The notes under the pieces were generated by a model. It saw only the letters and a program-made list of their open reading frames with translations. It was not told where the DNA came from and searched no databases. A stretch of 64,000 nucleotides of DNA from Epiperipatus broadwayi (taxonomy: Eukaryota; Onychophora; Udeonychophora; Euonychophora; Peripatidae), in the NCBI GenBank assembly GCA_028023455.1, contig JAQFVV010000957.1, positions 1 to 64,000 on the forward strand, in the 5' to 3' direction. How positions within the stretch are numbered: position 1 is the stretch's first letter; every line of letters begins with the position of its first letter. Shown one piece after another: positions 23,450 to 34,445 of this stretch. The position numbers and the translations under genes are program-made.

Positions 23450-23665
23450 TTAAATCTCTGTACTGGGGCTGCTTTTTCTGCCAATACTGCAAATTCTTAA
23501 GTTTTTTTTAATTTCCTGGTCCAACACGTTAGTCATGATTATTAATGGCTGGTCTGATATCATGGGGTTGCAAGGCTTAACTTCCACAGGGTGATGACTC
23601 AATACATCAGCCACAATATTTTCAGGGCATGGGCAATAAATTATCTTGTAATGGAATTTCTGCAA
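23450..23665 (-). pseudogene. Ty3-type pol, RNase H-integrase connection
   Basis: Short frame (71 residues) beginning QKFHYKIIYCPCPENIVADVLSHHP. This is the typical end of Ty3 RNase H (the block usually read as Y-x-I-x-Y-x-P-G-x-x-N-x-x-A-D-x-L-S-R), with catalytic Asp in VADVLS. The remainder is an unconserved spacer toward integrase. It follows directly after the RNase H frame, from which it is separated by one in-frame stop near 23675. Confidence 0.8.
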
Positions 23666-23677
23666 TGACGAGCTCCA

Positions 23678-23986
23678 TCATATAAGGTGATCATTGTTTA
23701 GATAACTCTTATTCAGAAATTTCAAGCACTGGTGGTCTTTAATTATAATTACTTCCAATCCCAGCAATATCTGCTTGAATTTGCTGCATGCCCATACAAT
23801 GGCTAAAGTCTCTTGTCCAGTGACAGTATAGTTTCTTTCTGCACTTCTTAATGTATGGCTACTGAAGTACAATACCTGATGTCGGCCTTCATGATTAACC
23901 TGGAACAATACAACACCTAGACCTTCCTTGCTGCTATCGGTCTGCAAATAGAACAAGTGAGTGAAATCAGGATAACATGACATCAC
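23678..23986 (-). pseudogene. Ty3-type RNase H
   Basis: The 102-residue frame shows LQTDSSKEGLGVVLFQ (first catalytic Asp, usually T-D-A-S), then YFSSHTLRSAERNYTVTGQETLAIVWA (the Glu in GQETLA) and a third region IIIKDHQCLKFL where T-D-H is usual (here K-D-H). RNase H removes the RNA strand during reverse transcription. It lies in the same frame as the RT segment to its right, with one TGA/TAG break near 24040. Confidence 0.85.
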
Positions 23987-24040
23987 AGTCTGGAGGAAAT
24001 TGTCCTTGATTTTCTTGAAATCTTGCTCATGCTGTTCATT

Positions 24041-24391
24041 TCATTCCCATAGATAGTGTTGCTTCAATAGTTCCAGCAATGTGGAGGTATCTTTTGCAAA
24101 GCCCAGATAGAACTTGTGGTAATAATTGCAGAGCCCTAAAAAAGATCTAATCTGCTTTCTATTGATAGGCCTCGGGAAGTTCTGGATTGCTTCTACCTTA
24201 TCTGGATGGGTCTGAATTCCTTGTCCATTTATTATGTGTCCTAAAAATGCAATTTCTTTTAGAGCAAAGTGACTCTTTTCTAGATTCACAGTAAAATTCG
24301 TTTGGGCACATTCATAAAAGAACTGCTTCAGGTGCTCCAGGTGTTCCTGAGAGTTGTGTGATGCAATGACCACATCATTGATATAGCACAC
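24041..24391 (-). pseudogene. Ty3-type reverse transcriptase, C-terminal half
   Basis: Contains CYINDVVIASHNSQEHLEHL: the YxDD active site is Y-I-N-D, with Asn in place of the first Asp. It is followed by LEKSHFALKEIAFLGHIINGQG (the K-x-x-F...FLGH block) and RPINRKQIRSFLGLCNYYHKF, the classic Gypsy connection motif. It is joined upstream to the other half of RT only through a frame change at a run of T (24395-24403). The D-to-N change alone should abolish polymerase activity. Confidence 0.88.
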
Positions 24392-24522
24392 TAATTTTTT
24401 TTTAGATCCTCAGATAGAACTTGGTCCAAGCACCTCATTAGCCCAGCGCCGCTGTTTATGAGCCCGAAAGGTACTCTCTTAAATAGATGTGTTTGCCCAT
24501 TGTGATGGAAAGCCATATATTT

Positions 24523-25320
24523 TCAGTCTTGGGGGTGTAATATCATCTGCCAATAGCTAGCAGTTAAGTCCAATGTGGAAAAAATATTCTTTGTAGATAA
24601 TTTGATGAAAACTTCCTGTACAGGTGGTGGGATATCCCATTCTGGTATTGTGATATTGTTGAGCATTCTGGCATCTAAACACAGTCTTATAGACCCATTT
24701 TTCTTTTTCACAATCACTAATGGGTTATTATAGGGTGATGATCCTTTCTCAATTACCCCCCATGAAATCATCTGTTGGATCTGTACACTCACTTCATCTT
24801 GATATTGGAAAGGAATGGGGTATGTCCAGGCCTGGAAGTGGGTTTCCTCCTTTACATGAATCTGGTGGACATAACCTTTAATTTCTCCAAGGATTGGGGA
24901 GAAGATTTTTTGACTTGCCATCAATAGTTGATGCAATTGGGACTGATTCTCGATGGTTTCTAGTGATGACTCTTTGACCTTATCTCTGATGGTGTTTTCA
25001 TCGATGCTGGCCTTCATACACTGAACTTGGGCTCCAGGTAAGACATTGGCTTCATTAAAATCTATCTTTTCTTGCTGAACCATGAGTGAACTCGTGACAT
25101 AATCAAGGATACACTTATTTTGGGTCAGAAAATCAGATCCAATTATGACATCATGGACCAATCCTTTTATAACTAGGAAAGTGTGCCCAATGGTTATTTT
25201 CCTGAAGGTTATTTCTAACCATACTTGGTATGCTTCAGTCTTGGTTTGTTTTCCATCAGCCAGTTTCATCTGGATGGGACAGGATGGTAACCTAGGTATA
25301 CATCCACTCTGTTCTTCCAT
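24523..25320 (-). pseudogene. Ty3-type protease C-terminus and N-terminal reverse transcriptase
   Basis: 265 residues. The first 75 continue the retropepsin-like protease (VIIGSDFLTQNKCILDY, matching the usual I-I-G-x-D-x-L). After a linker comes RT: QIQQMISWGVIEKGSSPYNNPLVIVKKKNG, RLCLDARMLN and FSTLDLTASYWQ, with the first catalytic Asp in TLDL. The frame stops at a TGA after LHPQD (24533-24537), where relatives usually have Arg. The next stretch (KYMAFHHNGQTHLFKRVPFGL) continues in the same frame, then a homopolymer slip leads to the C-terminal RT frame. Confidence 0.88.
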
Positions 25321-25329
25321 TCATAGCAA

Positions 25330-25572
25330 CTATCCCTTTGAAATGCAGGAAATCTGACTGCCAGTGTCAATGAGGGCAGGAATTTCAATGGATCCCACTT
25401 CAATGTTTATTACTGGACATGGACCAATAGGAACTCCATAGGTGGGGTCCTCTTCTTGGATAACCATTGACACAGGGTTTGTATCCCCGGAGAGTCTTCT
25501 TTTTGTTGGAGGATGAGAGTAGTGGGGTTGTGCTAACAGGGTTGTTTTGGGTCTCGTATTTCCTCCAATCAT
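25330..25572 (-). pseudogene. Ty3-type aspartic protease N-terminus
   Basis: 80 residues ending with the active-site block IPALIDTGSQISCISKG; the D-T-G-S is intact (about 25355-25380). Two stops in the next ten codons separate it from the rest of the protease. The enzyme would cleave the gag-pol polyprotein. Upstream sequence (KTTLLAQPHYSHPPTKRR) is a Pro/His-rich spacer without a clear zinc knuckle. Confidence 0.85.
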
Positions 25573-25758
25573 ATTTTGTTCCGATTAACTGTGGGGATTA
25601 CATGGGCCAGAGTTGATCGTTGTCAAAAATTCTGCCATGACTTCCACATCTTTGATACTGCTGCTGACCATAAGGCATTGGATAGGTAATGACATATTCT
25701 GTTGGATTGTATGGATGATGTAGGTATCTGAAAACTTCAACATGGTGAGTAATCTAAA

Positions 25759-26551
25759 TCAGTTTACCAGATGGACGAAAAATTGCATGCAAGTTTCTTT
25801 GATTGCTTCATACTTCTCCTGGAAAATTGTATTAAAGATCCCACTCTGTTGATCATCACTCCAATAATACTTCAACAATGTTTTACAGTAATTGGCAAAG
25901 TCACTCAGTTTTTTAGTCAACATGCCCCACCAATCTCTTGTATAGCCATATAAGTAATGACTAGCAACCACAGTCTGTTAGTGACAGTTCATCTTATAAA
26001 GAGAAAAAAAATCCTGCAAGCTTGGGATTTTATCCTATTTCTCCTCGAAATATCTGAATGGTGATTATTTTATCAATCTGAATTTGAATCCTGAGGTCTG
26101 AAATTAATGTATGGAAGGCTGCATCTCTTGTACTATTGTTGATTTGAGAAATTGGACGATTGGTGTCAAAGGTCTGACAGCTCTAATTTGTAGTTCTGTC
26201 CTCTTTCCAGTTTTCTAGGAAGCGTTTTTCAATATTAAGTTCAAGAGCCCTTTGTTCTTTTTTTATTTTGACAATTTCATTGAGGAGCAGCCTGTTAAAC
26301 ATTTTATACACTTCCTCTTTTCTTTGGGCTTTCTCATTTTATACTCTTCCTCTTTTTTGGGCTTCCTCTTCATGCTCTCTTGCCCTCTCTTCACTTCTCC
26401 TATACAATTCCTCCAGATATTTCCGATTGAAATCTTCCTGGCTTGGTTGCTGGACAGATCTCATAGCTACTGGAGAAGATTCGAGAAATCTGGATGGGTC
26501 CAGTTCTTGTTCATCATGGTTGTTCTCCATATTATACATGGCTTTGGATAA
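25759..26551 (-). pseudogene. Ty3-type gag remnant
   Basis: The 5' part starts with an ATG near 26539 (66 residues), giving MYNMENNHDEQELDPSRFLE and then an Arg/Glu-rich, coiled-coil-like helix (KYLEELYRRSEERAREHEEE). After several stops the same strand gives the capsid-like block at 25759-25971 with YGYTRDWWGML, DFANYCKTLLKYYW and FFVHLVN. This pattern (G-x-A-x-x-W-W and a downstream Y-W-S) is typical of Ty3/Gypsy Gag capsid. At least four stops break the frame. No CCHC knuckle was found between gag and protease. Confidence 0.75.
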
Positions 26552-27085
26552 TTATTGTGATCGATGATGATGATGATTTTTTTCGTTTTATTTTACTGCT
26601 AACTATTTAATATATCTAAAACTAAGACAGTTAAAAAATACTGTTATTATATTTTCTTTGTTTGACTCTCTGTGATTACTATTACGGTTGATTTCAAATT
26701 TTATTAATGGCTCAAAGGCTATCTCCCTCTCGGTTCTGTTGGCCTAATTGCTGCTTTTACATTTATCACTAAAAAACCCCAACTACTACCCTTTTATTAC
26801 TGCAAAAATTTATTGTTTAAATCTGCTGCCAACATATATATTTTTAACTGCCCGTATATACAAAAATCTCTCAAAATCTATATATATTTTTAAACTCAAG
26901 CAATTTTATTTATATAGGTTAACATTTGCTAGATCCAGGTATAATTATTTCATTCCTTCTTATTTAAAATTAGCATACATATATTTTTATTTACATAATT
27001 ATTGATCTGATTCATGTCTCATTATTTGGTCTAAGAAAAATTTACACATGTTGGAAAAAACAAATTACATATAAAAGAATTTAGC

Positions 27086-27153
27086 CTGGTGACAAATTTT
27101 ATTTTAGAAGTAACTCCGTTTAGTGAAATTACCCTTGGGCGCCATGTCACCAG
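27086..27153 (-). other. Primer-binding-like site and small inverted repeat
   Basis: On the minus strand CTGGTGACA (27153-27145) is followed at once by TGGCGCCCAAGGG (27144-27132), the way an LTR end is followed by a tRNA-Lys-type primer site. About 37 bp further on is TGTCACCAG, the inverse of CTGGTGACA. The current 5' LTR ends 665 bp away at 27811, so this does not fit the present LTR. Confidence 0.5.
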
Positions 27154-27699
27154 TTAAAAATATCCATAGACCATTTGCTTCCCAAAATTAATTTTAAATT
27201 ATTCCATTTAATTACAGGCACTCATTAAAACATTCACATTTTTTTTATTGATTACAACATTTGATTTATGATTATTTCTGAATTCCATACGATAGCCTAT
27301 TATAGGTAGGTCATTACCGTACAAAATTATTATTATGCTATCTTGCGCATTGAGCCAATAAAACTTTATTTTGAGAGTAAAATACAAAAGTAAAATACAA
27401 TATTTGAAATATTCATAGAGTGTCACAATATTCACTTGGGACAATATTTAAGTAATTTACGCTATGTGTACATAGCGTGATTTAGGTGAAACAATATATA
27501 CAGATAAATACAAAAGGCTCGTATCACACTATAGCAAGTTTGGACAAGTTTAGATTATATAGTATAAGTAAGTGAATGCAAGAGTCAAACAAAACATGAA
27601 ATATATGCGCAAATAGATAATATAGAGTTTGAAAAATATTATATACATCAAAAATATAAAGGATTTGAATGATTAAATACGAAACAAAATGCTAAAATT

Positions 27700-27768
27700 A
27701 AGCTACAGGGATGTGGGTGTTTAAATAATTAAGATCTACAGGGATGTGGGTGTTTAAATAATTGAGGC
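27700..27768. repeat. Tandem duplication in the leader
   Basis: Two copies of about 35 bp share CTACAGGGATGTGGGTGTTT and AAATAATT. Confidence 0.9.
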
Positions 27769-27810
27769 TCATGTTTGGGCAAGCCATGGACCCGGAAAAA
27801 AAATTTACTA

Positions 27811-30471
27811 TGTAACAGTCAGAATCATCTATCTTGCTAACACACTGCAGGATTCAAACCCCAGACATGAAACTGAACATTCTAGGAGGGGTTGCCTTCT
27901 AGATATACTAAGTTCGAATCTAAAGTCCAAATTTCACAGTGCCATCTATGTGATAACGCATCTGATGCCACAACTAGTATAACCTTTGACCGGTGCCTGG
28001 TGGTCAGGGAGAAACAAAAGACTCTATACTAAAAGAAGCTTGGGTGGCTAATTAACATCTATGGATTTACAAAAGAAATGCAGAAAAAATATATATCTAT
28101 AGACCGAGACAGTGATAGGAATCAAATAAAATAAGAGATCAAATTTGTTTTAAATAATTTCACACAATTTATTTATATAAATTATACATATATATATATA
28201 TATATATATATAATGCCACTGTCTGCTTATATGAGACAGGGACGCATATTAAATAATTGTTGGCATTATATTCCAATAAATGACAAAAGGTTATTAAGCA
28301 AAGTGATATATGCTGTTCCTCAGGTTAATAGCATTACGATAATGTGCTTGATGAGATAGGAACATGTGCAAGGTGCTTTGAGCAATTATACAAGTCTAAG
28401 AAAATATTTGAAAATTAAGTGTTCTAAAATATTTATTGATTTTGAGAATAGCATGGACAAAATCTTACTAAGCAACAAAGTGGGAATGTTATCAAAGCAT
28501 TTATTCGATAATAATAAAGTTACATTGGGAGGTCAGTATTGCTGATAATGAATTTATAAAACAATATTGAATATCTGGAATGATTATGGAGAGTGTCTCG
28601 CCTTAACCCATAGGAAAGTATTTTGATGAACAGCCAAAACTTAGTGACTGGGTGATGATTGCATTTAATTCCCAGGTGTGTCACTTGGGGACACACTCTG
28701 TTTGTAAACCACAAATGAAGAGAATGGACTTAGCCATGTAAAGAATCCTTGGAAAAGTAAAACAAAGCGGTCTCAACAACCAATTCATGTACCAGCAATA
28801 CGAGACTGGTATATATAAAACCTCTAAATGGGTTTTACTTGGATTAAGAGAAATGCCCAATCAAATTCCCAAAAATTCATTTAAAAGGGTCCGCACATTC
28901 TCAACGTCAATGATGAACTTTGTAATTAAAGTAGAACACGGTAATTAAAATAAGAAACTGCATGTTGCAGGTTTGAAAATTAAGTATAGATTTATATACG
29001 CAGTCATGCATTTGGGGACACATTTAAATCATTGACCTCGCACATACTCTCATATTAGATTAAAATCAATAACATGTAGATTTTAAACTATGTGATTATA
29101 TTATATATTAAAGAAAAGAATCGCCAACAAATGAGTGATTTGCAAGATAATAAAAATTGGAAATTATTTAGAAATTTAAAATGCCTTTATAATGGCATCT
29201 TAGTTTTAACAAAATGAATAATTCACTCAGTCAAAGACGATTCTGACACATTATCATAATAAAATAACAGAAAGCTTAATAAATAGAAAATATTAACCCA
29301 AGGATAGAGAGCAAAATGTTGAGTGTATTTAAACACGTTAAAGAAATACATAATGAAGTTATGTGAAATATAAGAAAACATTTGTAAATAGCTATAGCAT
29401 GTTAGTTATTACAAGAGCTCTTGGGTTAATTTAGGGTCACCTCTGGAGAAGCATTTTAGGTAGATTGATGATCAGCAGGTTTTTATATAATTTAACAGAA
29501 AAATCTGGAAATGTTCATATTTTTGGCAGTGGCAGCAGTTCCGGGGTTCCTTATGTGATAGCTTCCGATGGTCTGGAGCAGCGGCTGGCTATTCCGAGGG
29601 GACATAGCCATCTTAATGCCTCTACTCTGTCATGTCAAGGTTAGCAAATTATTAGAATAGAACTCAGAATGATTTCTCTTAGAAACATTAGAAGCCTGGA
29701 GAACAAAAGAAAATCCTTTTTTTATAGTAGACTTTAACAATAGAACTGCCCTGGAGCATTACAAAAATATATCGGACTTATCAGCTGTAATTAAATCATC
29801 CGAATGTCTAAAGAAATTCAACATTAATTAATTTCTTTTGTTAATTTCCCTGTCGACATTTCGAATTACAAACTAGATTTAATTAAAAATTACTTTTATT
29901 AATTCAAGAAAACCTTAAATGGACATCTGCTATTTTTAGATAAACTTATATAATATTAACTAATTAAACTATTGTCCCTCATTTATTTTAAAGAAATATT
30001 TGGAATGACTTTTATTAAATTAAACAAAAAGTATTTTACTTTTAAATTGCAATATTTGAATCTATTTACTAAACGAATATTTACTAAATGAATTTTATTT
30101 TAAATCAAAATATATTACAACAGTAATATATTTGTAAATAGATTCAAACAAAATAACTTTAACAATTTATAATTTTGATATGTTTTAAAATGCATATCAT
30201 AGTGTGTGCGCAATTACGACTTATATAACCTACTTTTTAATAAATCAAAATTATGTGAACATATACATAATCTATAATCTTTTATTTATTTGGAAATGAG
30301 TTATATATATTTTACAAGCATTGTACTCGTGGTTTAAAATTAGGTGGGATTTTCGGTATATAAGCATATTGCAGACACACTACGATAGATTGGAGTTCAA
30401 ACTAAGGTATGAGGATAAGAAATAGGTGAGAAAAGGTGAAACAAAGATCTGCAAAGCAGACCTTACTGTTT

Positions 30472-30473
<2 letters not shown>
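27811..30473 (-). repeat. Right LTR (5' LTR) of Ty3-type element, 2663 bp
   Basis: Direct repeat of 19182-21988 with TGTAACAG and CTGTTTCA ends. It has a TA tract at 28188-28212 that is only a short TATATATA in the left LTR, and a gap near 28558 relative to 19890-19940. Reading frames up to 64 residues occur but are broken between the two LTRs. Confidence 0.9.

Positions 30474-30523
<50 letters not shown>
30474..30523. repeat. (TA)n microsatellite between two elements
   Basis: Fifty-bp TA tract with CTGTTTCA of the Ty3-type LTR on its left and TGTAACC of the next unit on its right. Confidence 0.97.
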
Positions 30524-30526
<3 letters not shown>

Positions 30527-31065
30527 AACCATCATCAATTGGACATTAAGACCACACATTGACAGGCGCCAAGAGCTTTTTTGTAACCATCATCAATTGG
30601 ACAATTGGGCCACATGTTGACAGGCGCCAAGAGCTCACATGTAACCATCAACTTTAATCAAGATTAATACCTTGATGTCGGAGAACTATTATAATCAGAC
30701 CCACCTTACTATAACCCAGTAGACTGAAGGGATGTACCAATGCCTACCATATTGGCACCAAGAACTAATAGAATTCTTTATAACCAATGGTTTAATCATT
30801 GGGCAGCCAAGAACTGTACCCATCAATCTACTATAATCAGACCCACCTTACTATAATCCAGTAGACTGAAGGGACGTACCAATGCCTACCATATTGGCAC
30901 CAAGAACTAATAGAATTCTTTATAACCAATGGCTTTAATCATTGGGCAGCCAAGAACTGTACCCATCAATCTAACTGAATGTTCCCATCATTGTGGTGCC
31001 AAGAACTATAACCAAAAGCATATCATGCCATCTATGTTATGCACCAAAGACTATAACCGAAATCT
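30524..31065. repeat. Degenerate minisatellite with GCCAAGAACT motif
   Basis: About eight occurrences of a GGCRCCAAGAACT-like motif each followed by TRTAACC or TGTACCC. There is a clear 140-bp duplication (30690-30829 and 30830-30970, starting TATAATCAGACCCACC) and a 58-bp duplication at 30524-30640 (GTAACCATCATCAATTGG). Several units contain small palindromes such as CCAATGGTTTAATCATTGG. Confidence 0.8.
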
Positions 31066-34000
31066 GGAGCAATTTACCACAAACAAAACTATAAAATTGT
31101 TATGATCTACTCTGGTTGCAGCCAGGGTGTACCGTGAAGACCTATCATAGTAGTATGTGAAAATACATTAAACAAACTTTAGGTATGCAATTTTATTATC
31201 CTTCAAACCTTAATTTGCGATTTTTCATTGCACGAGACCTTATGGCTGACCATGAACAAGATGGTATAATTTGTGGAACTACTAATGATTATGAATTTTA
31301 AAATTACATTTATGATTTTTAATACAAATGCTAGTCTAGGTAAGAGCTTTGCAATAATAAATAAACATGGAATACTTGGGTTCTTTTCTATAATTTAATA
31401 AATATCAATGAGACTCTTGTTATACTGATGAATGACAATTAAAACATTAAGTAAATACATTTAATCATGTCATTCTCTGGTAAATCTGTTTATAAGTTTA
31501 TAAAATCAATCAATTTTGTATCATGTATTCGAATCAATTACGCAAAACTTAAATGATGGAAAAGGTAAATGGGATTTTATTGTACCTTACACATCATAAA
31601 CTACCAAGGACAAAAAGCATTCAAATGTTTTTCTCAAAATATTACTAAACTCTTATATCATGCTGACAATAGTATGTACTTCAATGTATGCTCTATTCAA
31701 GATATATGATTTCTGATTTTATAAATGACAAATAGCAACGGCACAGTAAGTTTAATTATAAATCAATATTTATTTACAATTTTTATGACAAATAAGTAAT
31801 TAATGTTTAATGTAATAACTAAATACATAAATAAACAAATAAAATAAATAAATAAATTATAATTCCATTGACTTCCTTCAATAACATATCATAGGCACAG
31901 TTTTATAAAGCCTAATCATACATTAAATTACAATTTGATATAATTGATGTCTTGAGGAAATTGTACAAAAATTCAACATCAACTCGTGAAATATCCAATG
32001 TGTCAGTTCCAGAACCAATAAACCTATAATAATGTAATAAATAATATTATATTTGTAGGATTTAACTATAATGCTAACGCTAAATAAAATGAAAATTTAA
32101 ACTTACATTCACATAAAATATTAATTAACAAAGAGTTAATTATTATGAGGTAACTTAGATAGAATGTCCTGCTACACTTTATGACTTAACTTATAAACTA
32201 TGCTTATAAATGGAAGAAGATGATTTTAGCAGAATAACCAAAATACTTTGCCCAAACTATATATTTATGAAGTAAAATCATATTCCTGTGGATGCATTCA
32301 TCTACATATAGGAATTATATAACACCGAGTGCCTTGTGGATTTATACACCATCATAAAGCAATAGATATAATTACACAATTCCGCAGATTAACCACCAGC
32401 GCAGGAATGAGTGTAAAATACAGAAAGTGACAATTAATTAATCTGTGGATTAACCACCAGCATAGATTAATGCCCTTTAACATTATAAAGCAATATTACT
32501 ATTTACTTCACATTTAAAGTGCAAAAATCATCCTCCTCAGTTATTCTGACCATTCAAAAAACACTAACATTTTAGCAGAAGTGGGTTCTTGCATAATAAA
32601 AAGTGTTTTACTAATCAGGACAACTAATAAATTAAATTATCTTGCTTAAAATAAAACATAGCAACAATGTAATATAAGTGACATTAATATAGGAATAGTA
32701 CTCTGGAAAGACTCACAAGACACTTCATGAGAGGTTGACACATATATATTCATTAGTAATTTTCAAGCTTTTTCGCAAGCGCTATTCCCTTGAATAAGTA
32801 TTTTATTCAATCCCATTAATTTAATTTAAACCTAATAAAATATAACTCATGAACTTCACATACAAGTTCATATAACAATAAAATTAAATTAATTCATTCT
32901 TACTTAAATACATGAATTCTAGCAAGTGTGCGTGTGACAAATTAAATTGTACAGCATTTTATAATATTTATGATCCGTGAAATCCATGTAAAAATGTCTT
33001 GAACAATACATGCACAAAGTGATAATTATAATTATAGTTGAATTCCATAAATGTAATTCTATCTATTTGTCTTAGATATTATAAGCACTTTTAAATTAAT
33101 GATTTTATGTGGCTCCATAAATATAAACAATTTCAAAACATGACACGCAGAGTTTAAATGAAAATATTCTTCATAAGTTATTAAATTTTACATTTCTATA
33201 TAAAACTGTTCCAAGTTTATAACATCCAGGTTAATATTTATTTATCCACGTTTAAATTTAGGGGTACTAATTAGAGCAAATAATTTAATAATTCCAAATT
33301 AACAATAAAATTAGAAAGTAGTTTTAGTTCATTATTTGAAGACTGTTTCCATTATTCAAATGGTAAACAAATTAACTAGCAAATACATTACTGGCAGTAT
33401 AAAGTTAAATAAATTAATCAATGCTATATTATTTTAAATTATAAACGGAAATATTAAACCATGTTAATAACTTTAACATTTAACTTTGATTTTAAACCTC
33501 TTCTTTTTTAAAAAGAAAGTTTTCATATTTAAAAAACTTCTGTAATTAAAACATCTATTTAGTTTTACCAAATTGTAGAATAATAAAATAGTCCAAACAT
33601 ACCGAGATTCTGCAATTAATTCTGCTCTTAAATTTGAAAGCTCCGACATATTTTAAAGTGTAAATATTGGAAAATTATTAGCAATTTGATCCACTTGGCT
33701 AGCTGACCCGAACAGATTTTTAAATTTAGCACTTCATTCTATTATTAATACCACCATTTTACGTTTACATTTGTAGAAAACTTTTTGGTAAATCCGTTTA
33801 CTTATTAGCTATTTTTAAAAAGTAAGCTTATCATATTTTACATACATTTTATTCTTACACCATTTCTTTTTCTGTAACAGCAACCTTATCGCAGACGATC
33901 TCTTTAATCGCGCTCTTTTTTTTACATTGAAACGCATATGTAATTACTATATATTTTTTAATAATTAAAATTAGTTAAACAAATGGTTTTTTAATTCAAT

Positions 34001-34332
34001 GAAAATAATTTCTAAGACTATTTTAAATAAATAAGAATTATTATTATTTTCAATCACATTTTATTAAATTTAATGTGTTGTCCATTTTTAAAAAGTTAAA
34101 CATATTTTGATACAAATCAGTGGATGGAAAGAAGCAATTTAAATACATTAAAATAACACAGACAATAAATAAGGCAAAATATTACTTATTCTCTCTAATA
34201 AATTATCTTGAATGCAAAAAAATAATCTGTTCGAAAACGCAAACCAAGGCAATCAAATCACCAAAAAGAAGACAGAGAAATTTTTATACCAGTTATATCG
34301 ATCTTTATATTTTATACTAAAATATAAGGTTA

Positions 34333-34334
<2 letters not shown>
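30524..34334. mobile_element. Candidate solo LTR or TA-bounded element
   Basis: The unit starts TGTAACC directly after a TA tract and ends GGTTACA three bases before another TA tract (34338-34365), giving 7-bp inverted ends in the TG...CA style of the Ty3 LTR next door. Its length (3.8 kb), AT-richness and absence of coding capacity would suit a solo LTR. The left 520 bp is a minisatellite; the rest (31050-34320) shows only small repeats such as two copies of GATTAACCACCAGC near 32390 and 32450. No second copy exists in the window, so this is inference from the ends only. Confidence 0.35.

Positions 34335-34337
<3 letters not shown>

Positions 34338-34365
<28 letters not shown>
34338..34365. 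repeat. (TA)n microsatellite
   Basis: Short TA tract between the candidate element and PLE-derived sequence. Confidence 0.95.
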
Positions 34366-34369
<4 letters not shown>

Positions 34370-34445
34370 ATCGATGTCTGTATTTCTTCAAAATAATATA
34401 TGAAAATTTATAAATAAATATTTGAAAATACAGTACTTAAAAGTT

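Larger units (their letters stand above)
26560..27810 (-). other. 5' leader of the Ty3-type element
   Basis: AT-rich region between gag and the 5' LTR. It holds a tRNA-Lys-like primer-binding candidate at 27132-27144 placed unexpectedly far from the LTR, and a tandem duplication at 27700-27768 (unit CTACAGGGATGTGGGTGTTT). Small frames are not credible. Confidence 0.6.
19182..30473 (-). mobile_element. Ty3/Gypsy-type LTR retrotransposon, full-length but decayed
   Basis: An 11.3-kb element bounded by direct repeats 19182-21988 and 27811-30473. Read on the plus strand the repeats start TGTAACAG and end CTGTTTCA, so the LTRs have TG...CA ends with an imperfect 8-bp inversion. The internal minus strand encodes gag, aspartic protease, RT, RNase H and integrase in the Ty3/Gypsy order, interrupted by several stops and at least one frameshift. 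A purine-rich stretch (AAGGGAATG on the minus strand, 21989-21997) abuts the 3' LTR as a polypurine tract should. Both flanks are TA tracts, and ATAT on each side fits a 4-bp target duplication but cannot be proven in low-complexity DNA. No env-like frame is seen. Confidence 0.88.

Noticed and set aside
26252-26567. Two 99-residue plus-strand frames
   Set aside because: They are antisense shadows of the Ty3 gag region on the minus strand.
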